DNA of 64,000 bases from Streptomyces sp. WMMB 322. GTDB taxonomy: Bacteria > Actinomycetota > Actinomycetes > Streptomycetales > Streptomycetaceae. Position numbers and translations under genes: made by a program. Shown in pieces: positions 42,898 to 50,760 of this stretch. Positions within the stretch are counted from its first letter, which is position 1. Every line of letters starts with the position of its first letter. The notes beneath the pieces were generated by a model. That model worked only from the letters and a program-made list of their open reading frames with translations, searched no databases and was not told where the DNA came from. The DNA lies in contig NZ_FMHI01000010.1 of the NCBI RefSeq assembly GCF_900090145.1, positions 62,001 through 126,000 on the forward strand, read 5' to 3'.

Positions 42898-42944
42898 GCT
42901 GTCAACCTAGGGTGACAGCATGGCGTTGTCAACTCTCATTGACA
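42898..42944 (-). promoter_or_regulatory. Leaderless promoter with two TGTCA-n8-TGACA operators
   Basis: Minus-strand TTGACA (42927-42932 region) is followed after 17 bp by TAGGTT, six bases before the ATG at 42897. The operators are at 42900-42917 and 42927-42944; their arms are identical (TGTCA...TGACA) and both spacers are 8 bp. They are centred 27 bp apart. Confidence 0.78.
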
Positions 42945-43314
42945 AAGTGGCGGTGGGGCCCGAACTCCGGTGGTGACGCGAGGGTGTTGAGGGGGGGAGG
43001 GGCGGTACGTGCGTCACGCCCGGTCCGCCGCCGCTACCGCGCTCCCGCGGCGGAACGGGCGTGACCGCGGGCTGAGCGTCCGTGAACCCACTGCGACGGC
43101 CGGCGGAGGCATCGCGGACCCCCGGAGATGCGGTCCGGAGGCAACGCCGGGCCGCGTCGTGCAGGTCCCGGTCGACGGGCGGTACCTGCTGCACCCACCC
43201 CCCGAACCCCGGCGGAGGCGCCTCCCGGTCCGTACAGCTCACGCCAGGACGCGAGGCGGGCGACAAGCTGGTCGACTGGACCTGGACCCTGCACACCGCC
43301 CGATGGAGCCGAGC
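42945..43314. other. Intergenic region before the small ABM-like gene
   Basis: 370 bp between divergent genes. Two overlapping rightward frames are open, but their translations are Arg/Pro-rich and unlike known proteins. Nothing firm was found except the promoter at its left edge. Confidence 0.35.
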
Positions 43315-43611
43315 ATGGCAGTGATCGTGATCTTCGACAGTCTCGGTATGACCCGTGGGCTGTACGAGCAGGTCTCCCGGGGGATCACCGGCATGAACAA
43401 GGTCGCCGACAAGCTGGGCGACTGGCCCGTGCCCGGACTCATCTCGCACGTCGCCGCGCCCACGCCGGGCGGCTTCATCGTCGTGGACGTGTGGGAGTCC
43501 GAGGAGGCCTACCAGGCCTTCGCGGCGGTCGTCCTGCCGCTGCTGCGCGAGCTGGGAGCCCCCAACGTCGAGCCGCGGATCTACCCCGTATTCAGACTGG
43601 TCACCTCGTAG
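43315..43611 (+). CDS. Small conserved protein, ferredoxin-like (ABM/Dabb-type) fold suspected
   Basis: This 98-residue protein (MAVIVIFDSLGMTRGLYEQV ... RIYPVFRLVTS) has alternating beta strands and helices with FIVVDVWESEEAYQAFAA, a pattern seen in antibiotic-biosynthesis-monooxygenase-like and Dabb dimeric barrels. No catalytic residue can be named. The ATG at 43315 is preferred over one at 43303 because GGAG lies 6-7 bases upstream. Confidence 0.72.
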   Translation: MAVIVIFDSLGMTRGLYEQVSRGITGMNKVADKLGDWPVPGLISHVAAPTPGGFIVVDVWESEEAYQAFAAVVLPLLRELGAPNVEPRIYPVFRLVTS

Positions 43612-44010
43612 CCCCGGGGAGGAGACGCCGCCGGAATCCGGTGCCCTTGCCGGCGGCGCCGCGCTGTCCTGCGGCCTTCACTGCCTGCCTTCGTCCACCT
43701 GGGGCGTCAGGGCCACACTGCGCGGGACCGGACGGTGCTCGCCGAACCACGCGCCACCCACGGGCAACTCCGGGCGCGCCATGGCGAACTGGCCGCCTCC
43801 CTCGACGCCGGCTCCACCGCCACGGCAGCGCCGTGGCCGCGGAGGCGGCGTCCGCGTCACCGGCGTCGTGGGCTCCGGCGCCGACCGGACCCGCGAGGCA
43901 GTGGCCGAGGCCCTCCTCGCAGGATCAGGATCACCAGCCCGGTGCCATCGCCCCGCCCTCCGCGTCCCCGCCCCGGCCCGCCCCGCACCGGCCAGGAGTC
44001 AGCAGGCACA
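43612..44010. other. Intergenic region upstream of the tRNA terminator
   Basis: About 400 bp. Open frames on the plus strand are low-complexity and continue antisense through the tRNA gene, so they are unlikely to be real. Nothing else was recognised. Confidence 0.4.
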
Positions 44011-44046
44011 AAAAGCCCTGGCCGGCGAGGAATCCGCCGGCCAGGG
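44011..44046 (-). terminator. Rho-independent terminator of the CAU tRNA gene
   Basis: On the minus strand a perfect 12-bp stem (CCCTGGCCGGCG/CGCCGGCCAGGG, 7-nt loop) is followed by CTTTTTG, about 30 bp after the tRNA 3' end. Confidence 0.9.
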
Positions 44047-44076
44047 GCACGCAGAGAGGCGCCTGCAAGGACACGC

Positions 44077-44153
44077 TGGTGGGGCGGGTGGGACTCGAAC
44101 CCACGGCCGACGGATTATGAGTCCGCTGCTCTAACCGGCTGAGCTACCGCCCC
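44077..44153 (-). tRNA. tRNA with CAU anticodon (Ile2 or elongator Met)
   Basis: The cloverleaf on the minus strand has acceptor GGGGCGG pairing with CCGCCCC, D-arm AGCTCAGCCGGTTAGAGC, anticodon stem-loop CGGACTCATAATCCG with loop anticodon CAU, and T-arm CGTGGGTTCGAGTCCCACC. CCA is encoded (44077-44079). The anticodon fits either elongator Met or the lysidine-modified Ile tRNA that reads AUA. The GGACTCATAATCC anticodon arm leans towards Ile2 but does not decide it. Confidence 0.9.
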
Positions 44154-44309
44154 GTTCGCCGGGTCACGCACATGTGTGCGCGCCGCGTCTGCCGCAGCAT
44201 AGCTGCTCATACGATCTCCCGCCCCTGCCGGGTGGTGCCGTACGGGAGGGAGGACTGCGAGCACCGCGTGACCGGTTCCCGCTCTGCCCAACAGACTTGC
44301 CCGGCACAG

Positions 44310-44337
44310 AAAAAGAGCCCCCCGGGGAGGGCTCTTT
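44310..44337 (-). terminator. Rho-independent terminator of tRNA-Asn
   Basis: On the minus strand AAAGAGCCC, an 8-nt loop and GGGCTCTTT are followed by a T-run, starting about 7 bp after the tRNA-Asn 3' end. Confidence 0.92.
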
Positions 44338-44343
44338 CGGTTG

Positions 44344-44416
44344 CTCCCGCGACTGGACTCGAACCAGTAACCTGCCGGTTAACAGCCGGCTGCTCTGCCG
44401 ATTGAGCTACACGGGA
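44344..44416 (-). tRNA. tRNA-Asn (GUU)
   Basis: The minus strand forms a full cloverleaf of 73 nt with acceptor TCCCGTG/CGCGGGA, D-arm AGCTCAATCGGCAGAGC, anticodon arm GCCGGCTGTTAACCGGC with anticodon GUU, and T-arm ACTGGTTCGAGTCCAGT. The discriminator is G and CCA is not encoded. Confidence 0.95.
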
Positions 44417-44572
44417 ATGCGCTGTCGGACGCGCCCACTTGGTCATGGGCCGCGTTCCTCGGCCGCGGGCATACATTAGCGCATGCCAGGGGGTACTCCG
44501 AAATCGGTATCGGTTCGTCCTCGCGTCACCGGGTAACCGATGAACCGATAGATCCGAGAGAAGGGTGGAGCC

Positions 44573-44872
44573 ATGCGCTACCGGCTCACGTTCGTCGCTG
44601 GACTGGCCGTCGGGTACGTGTTCGGTACGCGTGCCGGCCGCGAGCGCTACGAGCGGCTGCGGCTGACGGCACAGCGACTGGCAGAGAATCCAGCGGTGCG
44701 CAACGCCACCGAGAGCGCGGCGCAGACCGGCCGTGAGGCCGCGTCGAAAGCGGCGGGGATCATGACGGAGAAGGTCGGGCACCGGCTGCCGGAGGCGGTC
44801 AACGAGCGGGTTCGCTCGCTCCGCGACAACAGGACGCCCGCGGGCGACGACTGGGGCTCCGGCAGCAAGTAG
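44573..44872 (+). CDS. Small YtxH-like membrane-anchored protein
   Basis: This 99-residue protein starts MRYRLTFVAGLAVGYVFGTR, a short membrane segment with the GYVxGTRAGRERYE pattern of YtxH-like proteins of actinomycetes. The remainder is helical and polar (NATESAAQTGREAASKAAG). It is preceded by a good ribosome binding site (AAGGGTGGA). The function is unknown; the family is often stress-related. Confidence 0.83.
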   Translation: MRYRLTFVAGLAVGYVFGTRAGRERYERLRLTAQRLAENPAVRNATESAAQTGREAASKAAGIMTEKVGHRLPEAVNERVRSLRDNRTPAGDDWGSGSK

Positions 44873-44895
44873 CCCGTAAGGAAGACGGAAGAGAG

Positions 44896-44937
44896 CGCGG
44901 TGGGTGCTCCGGAACATGTTCCGGAGCACCCACCGCG
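44896..44937. terminator. 42-bp perfect palindrome downstream of the YtxH-like gene
   Basis: The sequence from CGCGGTGGGTGCTCCGGAAC to its exact complement is a perfect inverted repeat with 21-bp arms and no spacer (centre ACATGT). It begins 24 bp after the stop codon. It can fold as a very stable hairpin and most likely ends transcription. Confidence 0.7.
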
Positions 44938-45042
44938 TGCGTGTGGTGCGGTGCGCGTGCCCGGCGTGAGGCCCTGCGGACGGTCCGTCGTGTGCGGGCG
45001 GCCGGTGGGGTGCGAGTCCTGCGGCCGGCTGCGAGGCGCCGC

Positions 45043-45933
45043 TCAGGAGCGGGGAAGCGGCCGGACGAGAGCGGGGTCCAGGAGCGGCGCCATCAGGTCC
45101 CCGTGGTTCTCCAGCCGCAGGGGCATCTGGTCCGCGAGGTAGACGAGTTCGTCCGCGGTCCTCGCGGCGGTCAGCTCGTCCCACGTCAGCGGGGCGGAGA
45201 CGCTGGGCTGCTGCTTGGCGCGGAGGGTGTAGGGGGCGGCGGTGGTCTTGGCGGCGGCGTTCTGCGAGTGGTCGACGAAGACCTTGCCGGGGCGCAGCGC
45301 CCGGGCCATCTTGCTGAGTGCCAGGTCGGGCATGGCCGCCTCCGCCTCGAGGGCGATCTTCTTCGCGTACGCGGAGACGGACGAGGACGGGGTGACCTCC
45401 ACCGGTGCCAGCAGATGCAGCCCCTTGCCGCCGGAGGTCTTCGGGAGCACAGTGATGTCGTCCGACGCCAGCCGCTCCCGCAGCCACAGCGCGACGGTGC
45501 GGCACTCGAGGACACCGGCTCCCGGGCCGGGGTCGAGGTCGAAGACGAGCCGGTCCGCCCGTGCCTCGTGTTCGACGCGCCACTGAGGGGTGTGCAGCTC
45601 CAGCCCGGCGAGGTTCGCCGCCCACACGAGGGTGGCGAGGTCGTGGATCAGTACCTGGTGCAGCGGCGTGCTGCTGACCTCGGTGATCTCGCGGACGGTC
45701 ACCCAGTCGGGGGCGCCGGGCGGCACGTTCTTGGCGAAGAAGGCTGCGGCGTCCACACCGTCGGGATACCGCAGGAAGGAGACGGGACGCCCCCGCAGGT
45801 GCGGGAGAAGCGCGTCCACGACGGTCACGTAATAGTGCAGTGCCTCACCCTTGGTGAATCCGGTGGCCGGATAGAGCACCTTGTCGAGATTGCTGAGAGC
45901 GAGACGGCGGCCCTCGACCTCCGTGTACGGCAT
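45043..45933 (-). CDS. LigD-type polymerase/primase domain protein
   Basis: This 296-residue stand-alone polymerase domain of the LigD family (archaeo-eukaryotic primase fold) should fill gaps at broken ends during non-homologous end joining. Typical segments are LSNLDKVLYPATGFTKGEAL, RPVSFLRYPDGV, the metal-site DRLVFDLDPGPG, LPKTSGGKGLHLLAPV and KVFVDHSQNAAAKTT. The ligase and nuclease domains are absent from this chain. It diverges from ku, with only 30 bp between the two start codons. Confidence 0.93.
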   Translation of the reverse strand: MPYTEVEGRRLALSNLDKVLYPATGFTKGEALHYYVTVVDALLPHLRGRPVSFLRYPDGVDAAAFFAKNVPPGAPDWVTVREITEVSSTPLHQVLIHDLATLVWAANLAGLELHTPQWRVEHEARADRLVFDLDPGPGAGVLECRTVALWLRERLASDDITVLPKTSGGKGLHLLAPVEVTPSSSVSAYAKKIALEAEAAMPDLALSKMARALRPGKVFVDHSQNAAAKTTAAPYTLRAKQQPSVSAPLTWDELTAARTADELVYLADQMPLRLENHGDLMAPLLDPALVRPLPRS

Positions 45934-45963
45934 ACCCTGAGAGTCCCACAGAAGGGACGAACC

Positions 45964-47190
45964 ATGCGATCCATCTGGAAAGGGTCCATTTCCTTCGGGC
46001 TGGTCTCCATACCGATCAAGGTGGTTTCGGCCACCGAGAACCACAGCGTCTCCTTCCACCAGGTGCACACGTCCGACGGCGGGCGCATCCGCTACCGGAA
46101 GGTGTGCGAACTGGAGGAGCGGGAGGTGCCCCGTGAGGAGATCGGCAAGGGATTCGAGACCGGTGACGGCACGACGGTGCAGCTGACGGACACCGACCTG
46201 GCGGCGCTGCCGCTGCCGACGGCGAAGACCGTGGAGATCCTCGGCTTCGTCCCCGCCGAGGACGTGGATCCGATCCAGCTCGACCGCTCGTACTACCTCG
46301 CGGGGGACGGCCGTTCCGCGACCAAGCCGTACGCGCTGCTGCGGGAGGCGCTGAAGCGCTCGGGCAAGGTGGCCGTCGGCAAGCTGGCGATGCGGGGGCG
46401 GGAGAGCCTGGGGATGCTGCGTGTGTACGAGGACGTGATCGCGCTGCACACCATGCTCTGGCCGGACGAGATCCGCTCCGTGAGCGGCGTCGCGCCGGAG
46501 GAGGACGTCACGATCCGCGATGCGGAGCTCGATCTCGCCGACACCCTGATGGAGACGCTGGGGGAGCTGGACTGGGCGGAGCTGCACGACGAGTACAGGG
46601 AAGCCGTGGAGGAGCTCGTTGCCGCCAAGGTCGAGGGCGTGGACACCTCCGCGCTGGGCGAGGAGGCGGTCGCGGCGCCCGGCAAGGGTCAGGTCGTGGA
46701 CCTCATGGCCGTGCTGGAGAGCAGCGTGCAGGCGGCCCGGCAGTCCCGCGGAGAGGGCGGGGAAGCGGTGTCCCCGGACGCGACGGTGCACGAGCTGTCG
46801 AAGCAGCGGGGCGCGAAGAAGCCCTCCGGTGGGGGGAGGACCGCGGCCGCGAAGCGGGCGTCGGGCCCGGCGAAGAAGGCCTCGGGCGGGAAGCGGGCGG
46901 CAGCGGCGAAGAAGGCGTCCGCGCCGGCGAAGAAGACGGCGTCGAAGGCCGCGGCGTCGAAGGGCACGGCGTCGAAGACCGCGGCGAGGCCCGCCGCGAA
47001 GAAGGCCACCCCTGCCAAGCGGACGTCGGGCACGGCGAAGAAGGCCACCGGTGCGAAGAAGGCCGCCGCTCCCAGGGGCAGGGACCGGAGCGCCGCGAAG
47101 GGCACCGCGAAGAGCACGGCGAAAAGCGCGGGGAAGAGCACGGCGAAGACCTCCGCGAAGAAGACCGCCAGGGCGCGGAAGTCCGCCTAG
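45964..47190 (+). CDS. ku: Non-homologous end joining protein Ku with a lysine-rich tail
   Basis: This protein of 408 residues has the bacterial Ku core (MRSIWKGSISFGLVSIPIKV, VHTSDGGRIRYRKVCELEER, SYYLAGDGRSATKPYALLRE, MLWPDEIRSV) over about residues 1-260. It binds DNA ends as a dimer and recruits LigD-type enzymes. The last 130 residues are a Lys/Ala/Ser/Thr repeat tail (many AKKA and SKTA units) like a histone H1 or HU C-terminus, which should add non-specific DNA binding. The promoter region shared with the LigD-polymerase gene is only 30 bp. Confidence 0.96.
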   Translation: MRSIWKGSISFGLVSIPIKVVSATENHSVSFHQVHTSDGGRIRYRKVCELEEREVPREEIGKGFETGDGTTVQLTDTDLAALPLPTAKTVEILGFVPAEDVDPIQLDRSYYLAGDGRSATKPYALLREALKRSGKVAVGKLAMRGRESLGMLRVYEDVIALHTMLWPDEIRSVSGVAPEEDVTIRDAELDLADTLMETLGELDWAELHDEYREAVEELVAAKVEGVDTSALGEEAVAAPGKGQVVDLMAVLESSVQAARQSRGEGGEAVSPDATVHELSKQRGAKKPSGGGRTAAAKRASGPAKKASGGKRAAAAKKASAPAKKTASKAAASKGTASKTAARPAAKKATPAKRTSGTAKKATGAKKAAAPRGRDRSAAKGTAKSTAKSAGKSTAKTSAKKTARARKSA

Positions 47191-47295
47191 CAGCATCCGG
47201 TGCCGGCGCGTGAGCGGCCGGGCCCGCTGAGGACGGCAGGGCTCCCGGCATTGTCGCCCCCGGCATTGTCGGCGGTGTCGCGGCATGGCTAGGCT

Positions 47296-47340
47296 GTTCG
47301 CGATGCCGACCAGTTGTCGGTATTTCGAACCACGACGCAG
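47296..47340. promoter_or_regulatory. Candidate IclR operator
   Basis: GTTCGCGAT (47296-47304) and ATTTCGAAC (47332-47340) form an imperfect inverted repeat (7 of 9) 26 bp before the IclR gene start. The second arm, read on the minus strand, is GTTCGAAAT, the same word as in front of the sugar-acid operon near 58979. Confidence 0.5.
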
Positions 47341-47365
47341 AGCGAGCAAGGGGAGGGCGGGGGAC

Positions 47366-48130
47366 ATGGGACGCCTCGTGCCGGCCGTGACCAGGGCCCT
47401 GGACGTGCTGGAGCTCTTCCTCGACTGCGAGGGAACCCTCTCCGCCCCGGAGATCACACGCAGGCTGCAGCTGCCCCGTACGACGGTGCACGAACTGGTG
47501 ACGACGCTCACCGCCCGCAGCTATCTGGAACAGCCGCCGGACCAGCCGGGACGCTACCGGCTCGGCGTGCGCGGCTACCAGCTCGGCAGCCGCTACGCGG
47601 AACAGCTCGACCTCGCCGCCGAGGGGCAGCGGGTGGCGCGCAGCGTCGCCGACACGTGCGACGAGACCGTGCACGTGGCCATCCTCGAGGGCCGCGACGT
47701 CATCTACATCGCCAAGGTCGACAGCACGCACGCGGTGCGCATGGTCTCGGCCGCGGGCCGCCGCCTCCCCGCGCACTGCACGTCCGTGGGGAAGATGCTG
47801 CTCGCCTCGCTGTCCGAGGAGGAGCTGGAGGCGACCCTGGCGGAGGGGGGCCCGCTCGTCGCCATGACGCCCGACTCCATCACCTCGCCGCGGGAGTTGC
47901 GGAAGGCGCTGGCGGACGTCCGCGAGCGCGGCGTCGCCGTCGAGCAGCAGGAGTCCAATCCGGATGTGAGCTGTGTGGCCGCTCCCGTGCGGGACTCGGG
48001 CGGGAAGGTCGTGGCCGCGCTGAGCATCTCGGTGCCGAACGTCCGCTGGAGCGACGAGCGCCGCGGCGAGCTGGAGGGACTCGCGGTCAAGGGCGCGGCG
48101 GAACTGTCGGGCCGTCTCGGGCACCGGTGA
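47366..48130 (+). CDS. IclR-family transcriptional regulator
   Basis: This 254-residue regulator has an N-terminal winged helix (ALDVLELFLDCEGTLSAPEI, RRLQLPRTTVHELVTTL) and a C-terminal effector domain (VHVAILEGRDVIYIAKVDST, LPAHCTSVGKMLLASL, VSCVAAPVRDSGGKVVAALS). IclR proteins commonly control sugar-acid and aromatic catabolism. The ATG at 47366 follows GGGAGG. It precedes an SMP-30 lactonase gene and may also control the operon at 51.5-58.9 kb. Confidence 0.93.
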   Translation: MGRLVPAVTRALDVLELFLDCEGTLSAPEITRRLQLPRTTVHELVTTLTARSYLEQPPDQPGRYRLGVRGYQLGSRYAEQLDLAAEGQRVARSVADTCDETVHVAILEGRDVIYIAKVDSTHAVRMVSAAGRRLPAHCTSVGKMLLASLSEEELEATLAEGGPLVAMTPDSITSPRELRKALADVRERGVAVEQQESNPDVSCVAAPVRDSGGKVVAALSISVPNVRWSDERRGELEGLAVKGAAELSGRLGHR

Positions 48131-48255
48131 CGGGGTAGTACGGAGAAGACGTTCGCACAGGCGGCACGGGTGTGCGGACCTCGGCAGGGAATCCGTGGGG
48201 AAGTCCATGCGGAGGGCCGGACGAAAAGGCCGTACGGAAGAAGGAGTTGAGCAGC

Positions 48256-49131
48256 GTGCCCGAGTGGCCGGCGGTGGCGGTGGCGGTACGGACGCAGGCC
48301 CGGCTCGGGGAGGGGCCGGCCTGGGACGTTGCGCGGCAGCGCCTGGTGTGGGTGGACATCCTCAACTCCCGTGTGCACACCTACGATCCGTCCGACGGCA
48401 CCCGCACGGTCATGGCGACCGAACAGCACGTGGGGGCCGCGAAGCCGAGGGCCGGCGGCGGTCTCGTCGTCAACCTCCGTGACGGCGTCGGGCTCTACGG
48501 CCCGGACGGCGCGTTCTCGTGGCTGCACCGCGAGGCCGTGCCCGGCCGGCGCGGCAACGACGCGGCGGTCGCCCCGGACGGCGCGCTGTGGGCGGGCAGC
48601 ATGGCGTACGGCGAGGACGTGGGCGGCGGCGATCTCAAGCGCGTGACCGGGGACGGAACCGCGGTGACGGTGCTGCCGGAGGTCACGGTCAGCAACGGCA
48701 TCGGCTGGAGCCCCGACGGTTCGCTGATGTACTACAACGACACTCCCACGCGCCGCGTCGACGTCTTCGACGTGCCCGGGGGCGCCGGTGCGGCCGGGGC
48801 GGACGTCTCCGGGAGGCGGGCGTTCGCCGAGATCGAGGAGGGCGCCGGCTATCCCGACGGGCTGACGGTCGACGCGGACGGCTGCGTCTGGGTGGCCCTC
48901 TGGGACGGCGGTGCCGTCCGACGCTACACACCCGACGGCAGGCTGGACCTCACGGTCGAGGTGCCCGTCCGGCGTCCCACGGCGTGCGCCTTCGGCGGCC
49001 CGGATCTGCGGGATCTGTATGTGACGACCGCGAGCGTGGGGGCCGATCCCGCATCCGCTCCGCTCGCGGGTTCTGTGCTGGTGCTTCCCGGCGTCGGGCA
49101 GGGGCTGCCGCAGCCCGCTTTCGAGGGCTGA
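48256..49131 (+). CDS. SMP-30/gluconolactonase family protein
   Basis: This 291-residue six-bladed beta-propeller should hydrolyse a sugar lactone to an aldonic acid. Metal-site and family motifs are LGEGPAWD (Glu ligand), GRRGNDAAVAPDGALWAGSM (Asn ligand), VSNGIGWSPDGSLMYYNDT (Asn/Asp) and EGAGYPDGLTVDADGCVWVA (Asp). The GTG at 48256 has GAAGGAG nine bases upstream. It lies 125 bp downstream of the IclR gene, in the same direction, and is probably co-regulated with the sugar operon to the right. Confidence 0.92.
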   Translation: MPEWPAVAVAVRTQARLGEGPAWDVARQRLVWVDILNSRVHTYDPSDGTRTVMATEQHVGAAKPRAGGGLVVNLRDGVGLYGPDGAFSWLHREAVPGRRGNDAAVAPDGALWAGSMAYGEDVGGGDLKRVTGDGTAVTVLPEVTVSNGIGWSPDGSLMYYNDTPTRRVDVFDVPGGAGAAGADVSGRRAFAEIEEGAGYPDGLTVDADGCVWVALWDGGAVRRYTPDGRLDLTVEVPVRRPTACAFGGPDLRDLYVTTASVGADPASAPLAGSVLVLPGVGQGLPQPAFEG

Positions 49132-49144
49132 TCCGCGCGGAGAG

Positions 49145-49174
49145 GAACCGGGCGCTTCGCCGGGCCCCCGGTTC
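49145..49174. terminator. Hairpin between convergent SMP-30 and MarR genes
   Basis: GAACCGGG pairs perfectly with CCCGGTTC across a 14-nt loop, 13 bp after the SMP-30 stop codon. It touches the MarR stop codon. Confidence 0.55.
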
Positions 49175-49640
49175 AGTCCTCCTCGGGCCTCTTGTCGCCC
49201 AGCATGCGCTGCAACAGGTCGCGCAGCACCGTGCGTTCGTCCGGCGTCAGGCCTGCCAGGGGTTCGCGGGCGAAGTCGAGCGCTTCCCGGAGCCTCTCGG
49301 CCAGGTCGATGCCTTCCTCGGTGGCCGCGGCGAGCTTCACGCGGCGGTCCGCCTGGTCCGCGCGGCGTACCGCGAGGCCGCGTGACTCGAGGCGGTCCAC
49401 GATCCCGGTGACGTTCGACGGTTCGCACTTGAGCTGGCGCGCCACCTGGCGCATGGGTGTCGGTTCGCGGGCGAGGAGTGCGAGGACGCGGGCCTGGGCG
49501 CCGGTCAGCGAGTGGTCGGCCGCGGCCAGTTCGTACTCCTCGTGGTAGCGCGCGACGACGGTGCCGATCAGTTCGACGACTTCCCGCGTCACGGGGTCGT
49601 TGCCGGATCTGCGGGTACCGGCGGAGGTGTGGGGGGTCAT
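49173..49640 (-). CDS. MarR-family transcriptional regulator
   Basis: This 155-residue winged-helix regulator shows the MarR recognition region QVARQLKCEPSNVTGIVDRL and wing RADQADRRVK. The single Cys of QLKC could be redox-sensitive, but the N-terminal Cys of OhrR is missing. It diverges from an NADP-dependent oxidoreductase gene with an AT-rich region between, and probably represses that gene in response to an electrophile or quinone. Confidence 0.9.
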   Translation of the reverse strand: MTPHTSAGTRRSGNDPVTREVVELIGTVVARYHEEYELAAADHSLTGAQARVLALLAREPTPMRQVARQLKCEPSNVTGIVDRLESRGLAVRRADQADRRVKLAAATEEGIDLAERLREALDFAREPLAGLTPDERTVLRDLLQRMLGDKRPEED

Positions 49641-49661
49641 GGCGGCAGTCTAACGATTTAC

Positions 49662-49704
49662 TTGACAACATGAAATATCTAGGTGTTAGGTTGTTTCACA
49701 ACCT
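49662..49704 (+). promoter_or_regulatory. Promoter and MarR operator candidate
   Basis: TTGACA (49662-49667) and TAGGTT (49687-49692) could be a -35/-10 pair with a long 19-bp spacer. The perfect palindrome AGGTTGT-TTC-ACAACCT (49688-49704) overlaps the -10 box, a suitable place for repression by the adjacent MarR protein. Confidence 0.6.
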
Positions 49705-49731
49705 GAAGCATATTCGTCGAGAGGCCCCCAC

Positions 49732-50760
49732 ATGAGCTCGCCCGAATCCCTCCCCGCGACCGGCCGCGAATGGCACCTGATCTCCCGGCCCCGGGGCTGG
49801 CCTGCTCCCGGTGACTTCGCGCTGCGTGAAGGCCCCGTCAGGGAGCCCGGTGAGGGAGAGATCCTGGTCCGCAACATCCACCTCTCCGTCGACCCGTACA
49901 TGCGCGGACGCATGAACGACGTGAAGTCCTACGTCCCGCCCTTCAAGCTCGACGAGCCGATGACGGGCGGTGCGATCGGCATCGTCACCGCGTCGCAGGC
50001 CGAGGGATTCGCCCCCGGGGACCATGTGCTGCACGACCTCGGCTGGCGGGAGCACGCCACGCTGCGGGCCAGGTACGCCACCAAGGTCTCGCCCGAACTC
50101 GCCCCGCTCACCACCTACTTGGGCGTGCTGGGCATGCCCGGCCTCACGGCGTACGCGGGCCTGCTGGAGGTGGCGTCGCTGAAGAAGGGCGACGCGGTCT
50201 TCGTCTCGGGCGCCGCCGGGGCGGTCGGCAGCCAGGTCGGGCAGATCGCGAAGCTCAAGGGCGCCTCCCGGGTGATCGGCAGCGCCGGGTCGGACGAGAA
50301 GGTCCGTCTGCTCACGGAGGAGTACGGATTCGACGCGGCGTTCAATTACAAGTCCGGCCCGGTGGCGGCCCAGTTGAAGGAGGCCGCCCCCTCCGGCATC
50401 GACGTCTACTTCGACAACGTCGGCGGTGAGCACCTGGAGGCGGCCATCAGCTCGCTCAACGTGCACGGCCGCGCCACGATCTGCGGCATGATCGCGCAGT
50501 ACAACGCCACCGAACCCCCCGCCGCGCCGCGGAACCTCGCCATGGTGATCGGCAAGCGGCTGCGCCTGCAGGGGATGCTCGTGATGGACCACCAGGACCT
50601 GATGCCCCAGTTCTTCGAGGAGGTCTCGGGCTGGATCCGCTCCGGTGAGCTGAAGTACCGCGAGACCGTCGTCGAGGGCGTGGAGAACGCCGTCGACGCC
50701 TTCCTCGGCCTGCTCAAGGGCGAGAACACCGGCAAGATGATCGTCACCCTCGCCGACTGA
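49732..50760 (+). CDS. NADP-dependent oxidoreductase, MDR family (PTGR/LTB4DH-like)
   Basis: This 342-residue zinc-free medium-chain reductase resembles prostaglandin reductases and yeast-type 2-alkenal reductases that reduce the C=C bond of reactive enones. The motifs are LSVDPYMRGRM, GMPGLTAYAGLLEVA, the NADP site VSGAAGAVGSQVGQIAKLKG and FDNVGGEHLEAAI. It is controlled by the divergent MarR gene in all likelihood and is followed by ohr, so the pair looks like an electrophile/peroxide defence unit. Confidence 0.93.
   Translation: MSSPESLPATGREWHLISRPRGWPAPGDFALREGPVREPGEGEILVRNIHLSVDPYMRGRMNDVKSYVPPFKLDEPMTGGAIGIVTASQAEGFAPGDHVLHDLGWREHATLRARYATKVSPELAPLTTYLGVLGMPGLTAYAGLLEVASLKKGDAVFVSGAAGAVGSQVGQIAKLKGASRVIGSAGSDEKVRLLTEEYGFDAAFNYKSGPVAAQLKEAAPSGIDVYFDNVGGEHLEAAISSLNVHGRATICGMIAQYNATEPPAAPRNLAMVIGKRLRLQGMLVMDHQDLMPQFFEEVSGWIRSGELKYRETVVEGVENAVDAFLGLLKGENTGKMIVTLAD

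Noticed and set aside
43009..43324. Two overlapping rightward frames before the ABM-like gene, one containing DKLVDWTWTLHTARW
   Set aside because: The fragment looked faintly protein-like, but no start, ribosome binding site or recognisable family supports it.
43781..44134. Open frame running antisense through the CAU tRNA gene
   Set aside because: Low-complexity translation and overlap with a certain tRNA and its terminator.
44011..44416. tRNA-associated integration site (attB) or mobile island
   Set aside because: Both tRNA genes have intact terminators, there is no integrase nearby and no repeated 3' tRNA fragment was seen in the window.
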